Below, in pieces: positions 1 to 7,678 of a DNA stretch of 64,000 nucleotides. The notes under the pieces are model-generated. The model had not been told where the DNA came from and did not search any database. It worked only from the letters and a program-made list of their open reading frames with translations. The stretch comes from an uncultured Clostridia bacterium (lineage in GTDB: Bacteria; Bacillota; Clostridia; UMGS1810). How positions within the stretch are numbered: position 1 is the stretch's first letter; each line of letters starts with the position of its first letter. The translations under genes were made by a program, and so were the position numbers. Where the stretch lies: NCBI GenBank assembly GCA_934463165.1, contig CAKSJG010000002.1:186001-250000 (forward strand). Reading direction: 5' to 3'.

Positions 1-1021
1 TATTTTTAAACGCCGACAGACATTCACCCATTGTATCAATATAATATATAAGAGTCGGAATGTCAAAATCATCGGCACATTTTGAAAGAAGATCTCTTTT
101 AATCCTGCTGACAGCAAATTCATCCTTGTTTACTTTATACATAAGAATTTCACGAAATGTGAGAAGCAGACCGTTTGCAATGTTATCACAGTTTTTGCCC
201 GAATTGACGCAGTCATTGAATTTTTTGAGAAGCGTCTCCGTGTCTCTTTTTGCTATGTACGAAGCGAAGTCATATAAAATAACATCATCAACCGCTCCGA
301 CGGTATCAGTAACATCATCAACAGTCAGATTATCGTTTGAAAAAGCAAGACATCTGTCTAAAATACTTAAGGAATCACGCATGGAGCCGTCGCCGAGAAA
401 TGCAACATATTCAAGAGCGTCATCATCTGCAGATATACCCTCTCCGGACAATATTTTTTTTAAGTTACCGACGATATCGCCTATGCTTATTGTTTTAAAA
501 TCAAACCTCTGACACCTTGAAAGTATCGTGGCGGGAATTTTCTGAACCTCTGTTGTTGCAAGAATAAAAATAACATGAGACGGGGGCTCTTCTATTGTTT
601 TGAGAAGTGCGTTAAATGCTCCCTTGGAAAGCATGTGAACCTCGTCTATGATATATACTTTATATTTGCCAGATGCCGGAAGATACTGAAGGGAATCTAT
701 AATATTTCTGACATTGTCAACACCCGTGTTCGATGCTGCGTCAATCTCCTGAACATCAAGGCTTGTCTCATTTAATATTTCTTTGCAGTTTTCGCATTCA
801 TTGCAGGGATTGCCATCTTTCGGATTAAGACAATTAACGGCACGGCTGAGTATTTTTGCCGTTGTTGTTTTACCCGTGCCCCTTGTACCGGTAAACAGAT
901 ATGCATGTGCCACCCTTCCGGAGCATATTTCATTTTTTATCGTATCAACAATGTGACCCTGCCCTATAACATCATCAAAAACAAGCGGTCTCCACTTGCG
1001 ATACAAAGCCTGATATGCCAA
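1..1021 (-). CDS. dnaX: DNA polymerase III subunit gamma/tau (N-terminal part, cut by the left edge)
   Basis: Clamp-loader ATPase of the replisome. About 340 codons are visible, with the C-terminus beyond position 1. The predicted product opens MAYQALYRKWRP. It has a Walker A motif GTRGTGKTT near residue 45, a four-cysteine zinc module (CLNPKDGNPCNECENC) near residue 65, and Walker B/DEVHML followed by LLKTIEEPP, all hallmarks of the DnaX family. The start is a TTG at 1019-1021: the conserved N-terminus begins exactly there and a GGAGG-type ribosome binding site lies about 8 bases upstream. The gene lies directly downstream of the SRP RNA, as in many Firmicutes. Identity is near certain; only the tail, with the tau-specific part, is unseen. 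Confidence 0.96.
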   Translation of the reverse strand, partial: MAYQALYRKWRPLVFDDVIGQGHIVDTIKNEICSGRVAHAYLFTGTRGTGKTTTAKILSRAVNCLNPKDGNPCNECENCKEILNETSLDVQEIDAASNTGVDNVRNIIDSLQYLPASGKYKVYIIDEVHMLSKGAFNALLKTIEEPPSHVIFILATTEVQKIPATILSRCQRFDFKTISIGDIVGNLKKILSGEGISADDDALEYVAFLGDGSMRDSLSILDRCLAFSNDNLTVDDVTDTVGAVDDVILYDFASYIAKRDTETLLKKFNDCVNSGKNCDNIANGLLLTFREILMYKVNKDEFAVSRIKRDLLSKCADDFDIPTLIYYIDTMGECLSAFKN

Positions 1022-1063
1022 TTTTACACACCTCCGCAAAAAATTACAATTACATTTAAAAAA

Positions 1064-1331
1064 AGTCGTACATCCTTAAATCGAATTATCGCTCCTATGC
1101 GTTACCTGCCAGTTAACTCAGAGCGGGCACCCTCGCGGCACATGCATAACACTGCTTATGGCTGCTTGATTCCTCACCTGACCAGGTTCACAGGAATGCA
1201 TTGCGCAAGACCCGCCCGTCAACATCACTTAACAGGCACATTCATAAAATCGATAACCCTCAATAAGGATATAACCCTTGCTATAGCGGATTGCAAGTAC
1301 AGGGCACCGCTACCGCCCCGGCTGTACGACT
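1064..1331 (-). ncRNA. ffs: Signal recognition particle RNA, large Bacillus type with Alu domain
   Basis: About 268 bases read on the minus strand. The 5' end carries the Alu-domain signature (GGGGCGGTAGCGGTGCCCTG, then CTTGCAATCCGCT). The S domain has the Ffh-binding helix-8 region (GAACCTGGTCAGG, then AATCAAGCAGCC). The ends pair with each other (GTCGTAC with GTACGAC), and a run of T follows the 3' end, so the gene ends in its own terminator-like stem. It forms the RNA core of SRP, which delivers nascent secreted and membrane proteins to the translocon. Synteny with dnaX is typical of Firmicutes. Confidence 0.95.
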
Positions 1332-1336
1332 TATAT

Positions 1337-1365
1337 ATTATACTACAAAAATTCGGAAATATCAA
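1337..1365 (-). promoter_or_regulatory. Sigma-A promoter of the SRP RNA
   Basis: On the minus strand, TTGATA (1360-1365) and TATAAT (1337-1342) are separated by 17 bases. The predicted start falls at the 5' end of the SRP RNA near 1331. Confidence 0.75.
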
Positions 1366-1636
1366 GAAAAAAATAGTATTTACACTAACTTTATTTATTT
1401 TGATTAAATATAGTCGGTATCATATGGCTAATATGTTTAATTTTATTGGTATGCAAAACATGTATCTTTCATGTTTAAAACATTTAAATATAAGTTGCTT
1501 AACACACCTGTCAGATAAAAAATACATGTAATATTCGTTAATATTACATAATGCCATTTACATAAATTTTATGATATAATTATATCAGCAAACGGAAGGC
1601 GAAAAAACAACACTTAAAGTCAGGAGGAAGTTTTAA
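1366..1636. other. AT-rich intergenic region upstream of ogt
   Basis: No gene was recognised. A TATAAT at 1575-1580 on the plus strand could be the -10 of ogt, but no good -35 lies 16-18 bases upstream. The rest is AT-rich spacer. Confidence 0.4.
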
Positions 1637-2170
1637 ATGATTTATACATACGAATACAATTCACCGCTCGGAACGATAACACTTGCCTGCGACGGCGAAT
1701 TTATTATGGGACTGTGGTTTAACGGTCAGAGACATTTCGGAAACATATTACCCGAAAAAACGGAGATGAAAGACCATCCGCTTTTTTTCGATGCAAAGCG
1801 ATGGCTTGATATATATTTCTCGGGAAGTGAGCCTGATTTTCTTCCGCCGCTGCGCTATGATTCGACGCCGTTTCGCAAAGCAGTATGTAATATTATGCTG
1901 ACCATCTCCTACGGAAAAACCATGACATACGGCGAAATTGCATCGGAAATTGCAAAACAAAAGGGAATTGAAAAAATGTCGGCACAAGCTGTCGGCGGTG
2001 CCGTAGGGCATAATCCGATTTCTCTTATGATTCCGTGCCACAGAGTTGTCGGTACAAACGGCAGCCTGACGGGTTACGGCGGAGGAATAAAAAGGAAAGT
2101 CAAACTGTTGGAGCTTGAGCAAGCAGATATGAGCAGCTTTTTTATTCCGAAAAAAGGCACTGCACTTTAA
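1637..2170 (+). CDS. ogt: Methylated-DNA--protein-cysteine S-methyltransferase
   Basis: Suicide DNA-repair protein that moves the methyl group from O6-methylguanine to its own cysteine. The 177 residues match the usual length. The active-site motif IPCHRVVG is near residue 135, preceded by the DNA-binding helix region (GKTMTYGEIA, then AVGGAVGHNP), and GSLTGYGGG follows. The N-terminal ribonuclease-H-like domain starts YEYNSPLGTITLA. AGGAGG lies a few bases before the ATG. It heads an apparent operon with the HD-domain gene (15-base gap) and the methyltransferase gene. No Ada-type regulatory domain is fused to it. Confidence 0.94.
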   Translation: MIYTYEYNSPLGTITLACDGEFIMGLWFNGQRHFGNILPEKTEMKDHPLFFDAKRWLDIYFSGSEPDFLPPLRYDSTPFRKAVCNIMLTISYGKTMTYGEIASEIAKQKGIEKMSAQAVGGAVGHNPISLMIPCHRVVGTNGSLTGYGGGIKRKVKLLELEQADMSSFFIPKKGTAL

Positions 2171-2185
2171 AAGGAGGAAAAACAA

Positions 2186-2689
2186 ATGATTATTTCAACA
2201 GCTATTGAAAAAATGATTGAATTTTACAAGGGCAATCTGCATGATATTGCCCACTTTATGAAAGTCTGGGCATTTGCCAAAACTATCGGAGAGCAGGAAA
2301 AGCTTGATGCGCACACTCAGACGGTTCTTGAGCTTGCCGCTGTCATTCATGATATTGCATGCCCTCTATGCCGTGAAAAATACGGTAACACAAACGGTAA
2401 AAATCAAGAGCGTGAAAGCTCACCGCTTGTAAAAGAATTTTTGTCCGATTTACCCGTGTCGAAAGATGACGCAGAGCGGATTTCGTGGCTTGCGTCACAC
2501 CACCACACATACACAAATGCAGACGGACCCGATTATCAAATTTTATTGGAAGCGGATTTTCTTGTTAATGCCGATGAAAGCAACTATAAGATTTCTGCAA
2601 TTGAAAGTGCAAAGAAAAACATATTCAGGACAAAATCGGGAATACATTTGCTTGAGTCGATGTATCTGCGTAATGATAAGTCTATATAA
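2186..2689 (+). CDS. HD-domain phosphohydrolase-like protein
   Basis: 167-residue soluble protein with the metal-binding order of the HD superfamily: H at HDIAHFMKV near residue 20, the HD pair in AAVIHDIAC near residue 55, a later ASHHHTY, and an aspartate in EADFLVNAD. Such proteins hydrolyse phosphate esters or nucleotides; the substrate cannot be read here. The ATG has a strong AAGGAGG upstream. It sits 15 bases after ogt and 35 before the methyltransferase, so co-transcription is likely. Two cysteines next to the HD pair (CPLC) recur in a subset of these proteins. Confidence 0.82.
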   Translation: MIISTAIEKMIEFYKGNLHDIAHFMKVWAFAKTIGEQEKLDAHTQTVLELAAVIHDIACPLCREKYGNTNGKNQERESSPLVKEFLSDLPVSKDDAERISWLASHHHTYTNADGPDYQILLEADFLVNADESNYKISAIESAKKNIFRTKSGIHLLESMYLRNDKSI

Positions 2690-2724
2690 AATATGTGAAA
2701 TAAAATTAAAAATGAGGTGTAATT

Positions 2725-3495
2725 ATGTCTGACTGGAGCGCGGCACAATACAGTAAATTTAAAAAAGAACGAACAATTCCGGCTGTTGATCTGGCTAATG
2801 CAATAAACAATGAAAATATAAAAACAGTACTGGATATCGGCTGCGGAATTGGAAACAGTACAGCCGTTTTGGCGAAGAAATTTCCGAATGCCGAGATAAC
2901 CGGCGCAGATAATTCGGATGATATGCTTGCATCTGCAAGAAAAGAGAATCCCGATATTGAGTTTATAAAACTTGACGCGGAAAATGAGATTGACAGCTTG
3001 AAAAAACGTTATGACCTTGTGTTTTCAAACGCTTGCATTCAATGGATTCCGAATCACCGCAAACTGATTAAAGATTTGTTTTCTCTGCTGAATGACGGCG
3101 GAATTCTTGCAGTTCAAATACCGCAGCAATCAAAGCATCCCGTTCATAATATTATCAAGTCGCTGGCAAAATCCGAAAAGCTGAAAAATAAACTTCATGT
3201 TGAAAGAATGTATAATAATCTTACCGAAAACGAGTATTATGATATTTTGTCGGAGCTTACGGATAATTTCAGAATTTGGGAGACAACATACTTTCATTCC
3301 ATGCCGTCATATGAAAGCATTGCGGAATGGTACAAAGGAACAGGGCTCAGACCTTATTTGCAGCAGCTGTCTCCCGAAGATCAAAAAGACTATTTGGATG
3401 ATTTTATAAAGTGCTTAAAGGATACCTACCCTATTCAAAAAAACGGTGAAATAATATTCAGATTCCCGAGACTGTTTTTTACGGTGCAAAAATGA
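2725..3495 (+). CDS. SAM-dependent methyltransferase, trans-aconitate 2-methyltransferase-like
   Basis: 256-residue class I methyltransferase. Motif I (VLDIGCGIGNST) is near residue 38, the acidic SAM-ribose residue follows in ITGADNSDDML, and motif IV-like LVFSNACIQWIPNH is near residue 100. The opening WSAAQYSKFKKERTIPAVDL and the IQWI segment are characteristic of the Tam family, which methylates trans-aconitate, a by-product of the citrate cycle. Substrate assignment is by family only; other small acids are possible. It is the last gene of the ogt operon, with a GAGGTG ribosome binding site. Confidence 0.8.
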   Translation: MSDWSAAQYSKFKKERTIPAVDLANAINNENIKTVLDIGCGIGNSTAVLAKKFPNAEITGADNSDDMLASARKENPDIEFIKLDAENEIDSLKKRYDLVFSNACIQWIPNHRKLIKDLFSLLNDGGILAVQIPQQSKHPVHNIIKSLAKSEKLKNKLHVERMYNNLTENEYYDILSELTDNFRIWETTYFHSMPSYESIAEWYKGTGLRPYLQQLSPEDQKDYLDDFIKCLKDTYPIQKNGEIIFRFPRLFFTVQK

Positions 3496-3555
3496 TTTTT
3501 AATAAACGACGGATAATATCCGCTCCTATAATATACAAAATCAGGAGTTGAATTT

Positions 3556-3801
3556 ATGAAAAAGAAAGATAATAAGAAAGTTTCAATCGTGCGTTCATCT
3601 GCCTCGGAATATTTAACATTTGTTGCCTCAAGCGGAGATGATAACGACAGTAACCTTTCTGTTTCAAGCTATGTTGAGCAAGAGGACACAAGAGAAAAGA
3701 TAGATATTACGGAGCTTAATAAGCAAATTTTCGAAATCGTTGCAAGAGAACAGGTTTTGCGTGATGAAATTGATAAAATAATTGCAGAAATTGAAGTATA
3801 A
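3556..3801 (+). pseudogene. Chimeric remnant: RhuM-type N-terminus joined to HsdM-type C-terminus
   Basis: 81 codons with a good ribosome binding site (AGGAG). Residues about 8-27 (IVRSSASEYLTFVASSGD) resemble the start of RhuM-family proteins. Residues about 32-81 (NLSVSSYVEQEDTREK, then a helical tail ending DEIDKIIAEIE) resemble the extreme C-terminus of type I restriction-modification methylase subunits (HsdM). The two halves normally belong to different proteins that often sit in one restriction locus. The simplest reading is a deletion that removed the rest of rhuM and nearly all of hsdM while leaving an open frame. The family matches are recalled, not searched. It may still be translated as a small coiled protein. 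Confidence 0.6.
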
Positions 3802-3860
3802 TATATTCAGAAGGCGGAACGGCTCAAAACCGTTCCCTGCTTACAAAAGGAGATTTGAAA

Positions 3861-4214
3861 ATGGATAATAATTTTCTTGAAAAAGTTGGAAATATCCTTA
3901 CACAGGCAAAGCATAACGTAAAAACAGCCGTTAATCCTTCTATGGTTTACACATATTACGAAATAGGTAAAATGATAGTTCAGGAGGAACAAAGCGGTGA
4001 GCAAAGGGCAGAGTACGGAAAATACATTTTAAAAGATTTGTCTGAATACTTAACAGAAAATTTTGGAAAAGGATATTCTGTGGATAATTTAGGGTTAATG
4101 CGAAAATTTTACATTATTTATTCAAAAGATTTAATTTCCGAAACAGTGTTTCGGAAATCTAAAAATTTGCCATCAACGGAAACAGGAAGAAAGTTTTACC
4201 TTAACGGTCGATGA
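3861..4214 (+). pseudogene. DUF1016 (YhcG-type PDDEXK nuclease) gene, truncated after its N-terminal domain
   Basis: 117 residues from the ATG at 3861, which has AAGGAG eight bases upstream. The sequence runs through the DUF1016 N-terminal domain (VYTYYEIGKMIVQEEQSG, ILKDLSEYLTENFGKGYS, LGLMRKFY) and stops matching after SKNLP. The last dozen residues are encoded by DNA that, one frame over, continues an SLH-protein sequence. The C-terminal PDDEXK nuclease domain (normal proteins run to about 350 residues) is gone. DUF1016 genes commonly sit beside hsdM and hsdS in type I restriction loci, which fits the HsdM tail just upstream. Start and ribosome binding site are intact; function is probably lost. 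Confidence 0.75.
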
Positions 4215-4911
4215 AAACAATAAAACAAGCGGTGACACATCATCAAAAGCGTTTACGGTGACGGTAACACGCTCGGGCAATTCATCCGGCAAAGGAGCTT
4301 CATCCGGCGGGGGCTCGGGCAGCGGAATAAAAAACCCGAATGTGACAGCGCCCGACACATCAGATAAAAAATTTACCGATATTACGGGACACTGGGCCGA
4401 AAATGACATTTACGAATGTACCGACGACGGATTATTCAACGGTGTTTCCGATACACTTTTTGATCCGGAGGGAACCGTCACAAGAGCAATGGCGGTCACC
4501 GTGCTCGGAAGATTTTCAAAAGATGCTTCAGAAAACTTTTCAACGGTATTTAATGATGTTTCCGCAGACAAATACTATGCTGATTATGTTTCGTGGGGTG
4601 CAAAAAACAGTATCGTAAAAGGTATAAGTGAAACAGAATTTGCCCCCGACAATTTTGTTACGCGTGAGCAAATTTCATCAATGATAGTGCGTTATCTCAG
4701 ATATAAAGGCGTGCAGCTGCCGAATGAATCCGCCGATATAAAAAATCACGCAGATTATGATATGATTTCGGACTATGCAAAAGAAGATATGGCGATATGC
4801 TGTGAAATGGGGCTTATAAAAGGGCATGACAGCGGACTGATTGATCCTAAAGGTAATTTAACACGTGCACAGCTTGCTTCCGTTATGGCAAGACTGTCAG
4901 ATTTGATTTAA
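4177..4911 (+). pseudogene. C-terminal fragment of an SLH-domain surface protein
   Basis: The open frame carries a beta-sandwich-like end (ESFTLTVDEN, then SKAFTVTVTRSG), a Ser/Gly linker, and three SLH repeats: FTDITGHWAENDIYE, FNDVSADKYYADYVSWGAK, and a third ending RAQLASVMARLS. SLH repeats anchor proteins to pyruvylated cell-wall polymers. There is no signal peptide and no ribosome binding site. The only in-frame starts (such as GTG at 4258) are deep in the protein, and the frame fuses directly to the broken DUF1016 gene near 4175-4190. It is therefore the orphaned tail of a larger secreted protein whose front was lost in the same rearrangement. Confidence 0.75.
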
Positions 4912-4919
4912 AACATATT

Positions 4920-4958
4920 ACAAAACCCGCCGAACATTAAACATACGGCGGGTTTTGT
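4920..4958. terminator. Bidirectional intrinsic terminator
   Basis: CAAAACCCGCCG and CGGCGGGTTTTG form a perfect stem, with A and T runs on both sides. It lies between the convergent ends of the SLH fragment and the 864-residue surface protein gene. Confidence 0.9.
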
Positions 4959-4969
4959 TTTGTAAGTCT

Positions 4970-7564
4970 TTATTTAACTGTTTTTGTAATTATAATCTTC
5001 TGCTGTGATTCATTCCATTCAACCGTTGCTCCGAGGTGTTCCGAAATAAATCTGATAGGTGTATATGTGCGGTCATTTTCAATAAATGCGGGAGCGTCAA
5101 GCTTAACATCCTCGCCGTTTATTTTTGCATACTGTGCACCGATTGTGATAAGAATTGTAACGTCTTCATCCTTTTCGTTTTTACCGGTTACCGTAACAAT
5201 TCTGTTTTCTTCATCCCAATCCACCTTTGCGCCTAAGTTTTCGGCAACAAAACGTGCGGGAAGCATTGTGCGTTCGTTCACAATTTTCGGCGCAACATCA
5301 TTTGTTTTTACTGTTCCGAAAACATCGGCATCTTTTTCTCCGACAGTGAGAATCAGACTGTTTGATTTTGTGTTATCATCACTTGTATTATCGTCTTTTG
5401 TGTTGTCATCCGTGTTGTCATCGTTTATATCATCCGTCCATGCGGCAAAGAGAGTAAAGCTTCTGATAACTTTTTCAGAGAAGTCATATTTGTTTTTAAG
5501 CTCTTTATCCGTGTACCAACCGGCGAACGTGCAATTTTCCTTTGTGGGGTCGGCAGGCTGTGTTACGGATGAATTTCTTGTTACTGTCTGAGACTGAATT
5601 TTGCTTCCTCCGTTCGTGTTAAAGCTTACGCTGTAACGCATAACTCCGCCGCCTCCGCCGGAACTTGCGGAACCTGTTGCGGGATATACAACATTAATAG
5701 ATTTCGAATCGGCAGGATGAATAACATATGCGGCACCTTCAAATTCAAAGCCGTTTTCGGGTATTCCCTTTACCGTATAATTCGCTTTAGGCATAATCGC
5801 AACCGTCGCTGTGTATACCGTATCATATGCAAATTTACCGCTGACTTCCGGAGTCCAATCTACGGTTGCGGTATATTCATCGGTTTCTATCGATGTCTGC
5901 GGTACCTCGTTTTTAACCGGCGAGGCAAGAGGAATCTTTTTATTTACCGTTTTCGGAAGTATCTCAAACTCTGCCGGTTCACTCACGAGGCCTTTATATG
6001 CCGATGTTTCGGCAACGGTTGCCTTAACGTAATATATTCCGGCATCTGTCGGAACGGTTGAACCGTATGAACCATCTTTTTCGTTTGAATATGTAAATAC
6101 TGGAGTTCCGTATTTTGCTTCGGCTGTAGGAGCATTGGGTGTATCACCGTAGGTCCAGCCGATTATGGAAAGAGCAACGGTAAACTCGTTTTCTTCCTGC
6201 GGAGTTGTTATTTCTTTCCAGACAGCATACAGAGTCAGGTTGCTTGTGGTTTTTATTTCATCGCCCGATTTATACTGTGCATCTGTCGCGTCCTTATCTG
6301 CCGACCAGCCGAGAAATTCATATCCCGGTCTTGTCGGAATAAATGATGTTACGGTAAATACAGCTTCGGTGTCGGCCGGTATTTCAGCGCTTTCGCCGTC
6401 CGGCGCTTTTTCACCGCCGTTTGCATCATAACCGAGATATACGGGGTATTTTACCTCTTCCCCGCCGGTTGTTTGTGTAAGCACTATTTTGTTGTTTTCA
6501 AGCTTTAAGGAATAATCACTGTTGCTTAAGACGAGCCTTGCCATATCATTATGTGTAAGCGTTACTCCGTCTGCCGCCGAAGCTATAACTCTGCCCTCAA
6601 TTGTATTTTCTATTGTGAGTACTGCCGGGTTTTTAATTTCGGAAGTGATTTCTATATATTTATCAACAGAAGAATCATTCATAAGATAAATATCATTGCC
6701 TTTATCTATATTTGCGTCACCGCCGATTTGCAAAACGGATAATGCGCCCTCTCTGCAGCTGTGGAATATTGCGCCGCCGTGTGCATCATCGCCGGCTGCG
6801 GTATTATTTATAATCTTTCCACCTTTTATTGACGTTTTTCCAAATGATGAATTATAGATCGCACCGCCGCTGTTTGAAGAGTTGTTCTGAATTGTGCCGC
6901 CGTTTACCGTGAGCTGTGCTTTTCTTACATAAAATGCTCCGCCGCCGTATTCGGCATAGGAAAGCGTCGTTTTATTATTCTCAATAATTCCGTCATTCAT
7001 AATAAATTCGGAACCATCTCTCATATACACCGCTCCACCGTAGTTTCTTGCTTTGCAGCCCGAAATCTTTCCGCCGTTCATTGTAAACTTACCGTAGAGC
7101 TCAACTGCTCCGCCTTTGCCTTCCGACTCATCTTTTGTATTATTAATAATGCTTGATCCGTCATTCATAATAACCTCGCCGCCGCTGTAAACATAAACGG
7201 CGCAGTTCTTTGTCGGGATATTATTGCCGTCGAGCGTAACACCGTCAAGCGTCAGAGTTCCTCCGGCTTCGACATCAAAAAATCTGCCGAGCAGATTATA
7301 TCTTTCAATTGTTCCTCCTCCGGTCACGGTAACATGACCTTCGCCTATAGTCACCGAATATTTCATGGTTACGGTTCCCGTTACGTTTATCGTAAGATCT
7401 CCGCTTGTAGTGATACTGCCGAGAATGTCGCCGTCATTCAGAGTTATGTCCGAAGAAATATTACCCGAAATCTCTTCCGCATATACGGTTATGCCCGATA
7501 TCGCAGTCAACGACAAAATCATTGAAAGCGATAACAAAAGTGATAATATTTTTTTTGCTTTCAT
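4970..7564 (-). CDS. Secreted beta-helix surface protein with InlB-type repeats and a copper-amine-oxidase-N-like domain
   Basis: 864 residues. A signal peptide covers about 1-29 (cleavage near VYA-EE). About 60-340 are a right-handed beta-helix of pectate-lyase/polymorphic-repeat type, full of GGAIYN and GGTIQNN turns. About 373-453 is an InlB B-repeat (DANGG, GYEFLGWS, LYAVWK), then two Ig/MBG-like segments (WTYGDTPNAP). A glycine patch and a second InlB B-repeat follow (about 641-711), then an Asp/Asn/Thr linker. About 745-864 is a copper-amine-oxidase N-terminal-type domain (RTMLPARFVAENLGA, RTYTPIRFISEHLGA), which in Clostridia probably serves as a cell-wall attachment or stalk module rather than an oxidase. 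Its partner or substrate is unknown. The start has GGGAGG upstream. Confidence 0.85.
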   Translation of the reverse strand: MKAKKILSLLLSLSMILSLTAISGITVYAEEISGNISSDITLNDGDILGSITTSGDLTINVTGTVTMKYSVTIGEGHVTVTGGGTIERYNLLGRFFDVEAGGTLTLDGVTLDGNNIPTKNCAVYVYSGGEVIMNDGSSIINNTKDESEGKGGAVELYGKFTMNGGKISGCKARNYGGAVYMRDGSEFIMNDGIIENNKTTLSYAEYGGGAFYVRKAQLTVNGGTIQNNSSNSGGAIYNSSFGKTSIKGGKIINNTAAGDDAHGGAIFHSCREGALSVLQIGGDANIDKGNDIYLMNDSSVDKYIEITSEIKNPAVLTIENTIEGRVIASAADGVTLTHNDMARLVLSNSDYSLKLENNKIVLTQTTGGEEVKYPVYLGYDANGGEKAPDGESAEIPADTEAVFTVTSFIPTRPGYEFLGWSADKDATDAQYKSGDEIKTTSNLTLYAVWKEITTPQEENEFTVALSIIGWTYGDTPNAPTAEAKYGTPVFTYSNEKDGSYGSTVPTDAGIYYVKATVAETSAYKGLVSEPAEFEILPKTVNKKIPLASPVKNEVPQTSIETDEYTATVDWTPEVSGKFAYDTVYTATVAIMPKANYTVKGIPENGFEFEGAAYVIHPADSKSINVVYPATGSASSGGGGGVMRYSVSFNTNGGSKIQSQTVTRNSSVTQPADPTKENCTFAGWYTDKELKNKYDFSEKVIRSFTLFAAWTDDINDDNTDDNTKDDNTSDDNTKSNSLILTVGEKDADVFGTVKTNDVAPKIVNERTMLPARFVAENLGAKVDWDEENRIVTVTGKNEKDEDVTILITIGAQYAKINGEDVKLDAPAFIENDRTYTPIRFISEHLGATVEWNESQQKIIITKTVK

Positions 7565-7633
7565 AAAGCTGCCTCCCTAAATTTGTTTAAATTATATGTT
7601 AAAAAATATCACATAAAACGATGTTGTCCCCTG

Positions 7634-7663
7634 TAAGCGGATAGGCCGGAGCCATTCCGCTTA
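7634..7663 (-). terminator. Strong intergenic hairpin between the two surface protein genes
   Basis: TAAGCGGA and TCCGCTTA pair as a perfect outer stem with an inner GGC-CGGA-GCC stem. No T run follows on the minus strand, so it may be an mRNA-processing or stabilising hairpin rather than a true intrinsic terminator. Confidence 0.5.
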
Positions 7664-7678
7664 TAAAAATCCTCCTTG

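Noticed and set aside
905..1531. Long plus-strand open frame across the dnaX start and SRP RNA
   Set aside because: It is antisense to the conserved DnaX N-terminus and SRP RNA, has no ribosome binding site and no recognisable domain.
1748..2185. 145-codon minus-strand frame inside ogt
   Set aside because: It is a shadow of the clearly conserved methyltransferase reading frame and has no start signal.
3556..4214. Two-gene toxin-antitoxin system
   Set aside because: The two small frames look superficially like one, but their sequences fit fragments of RhuM, HsdM and DUF1016 proteins better.
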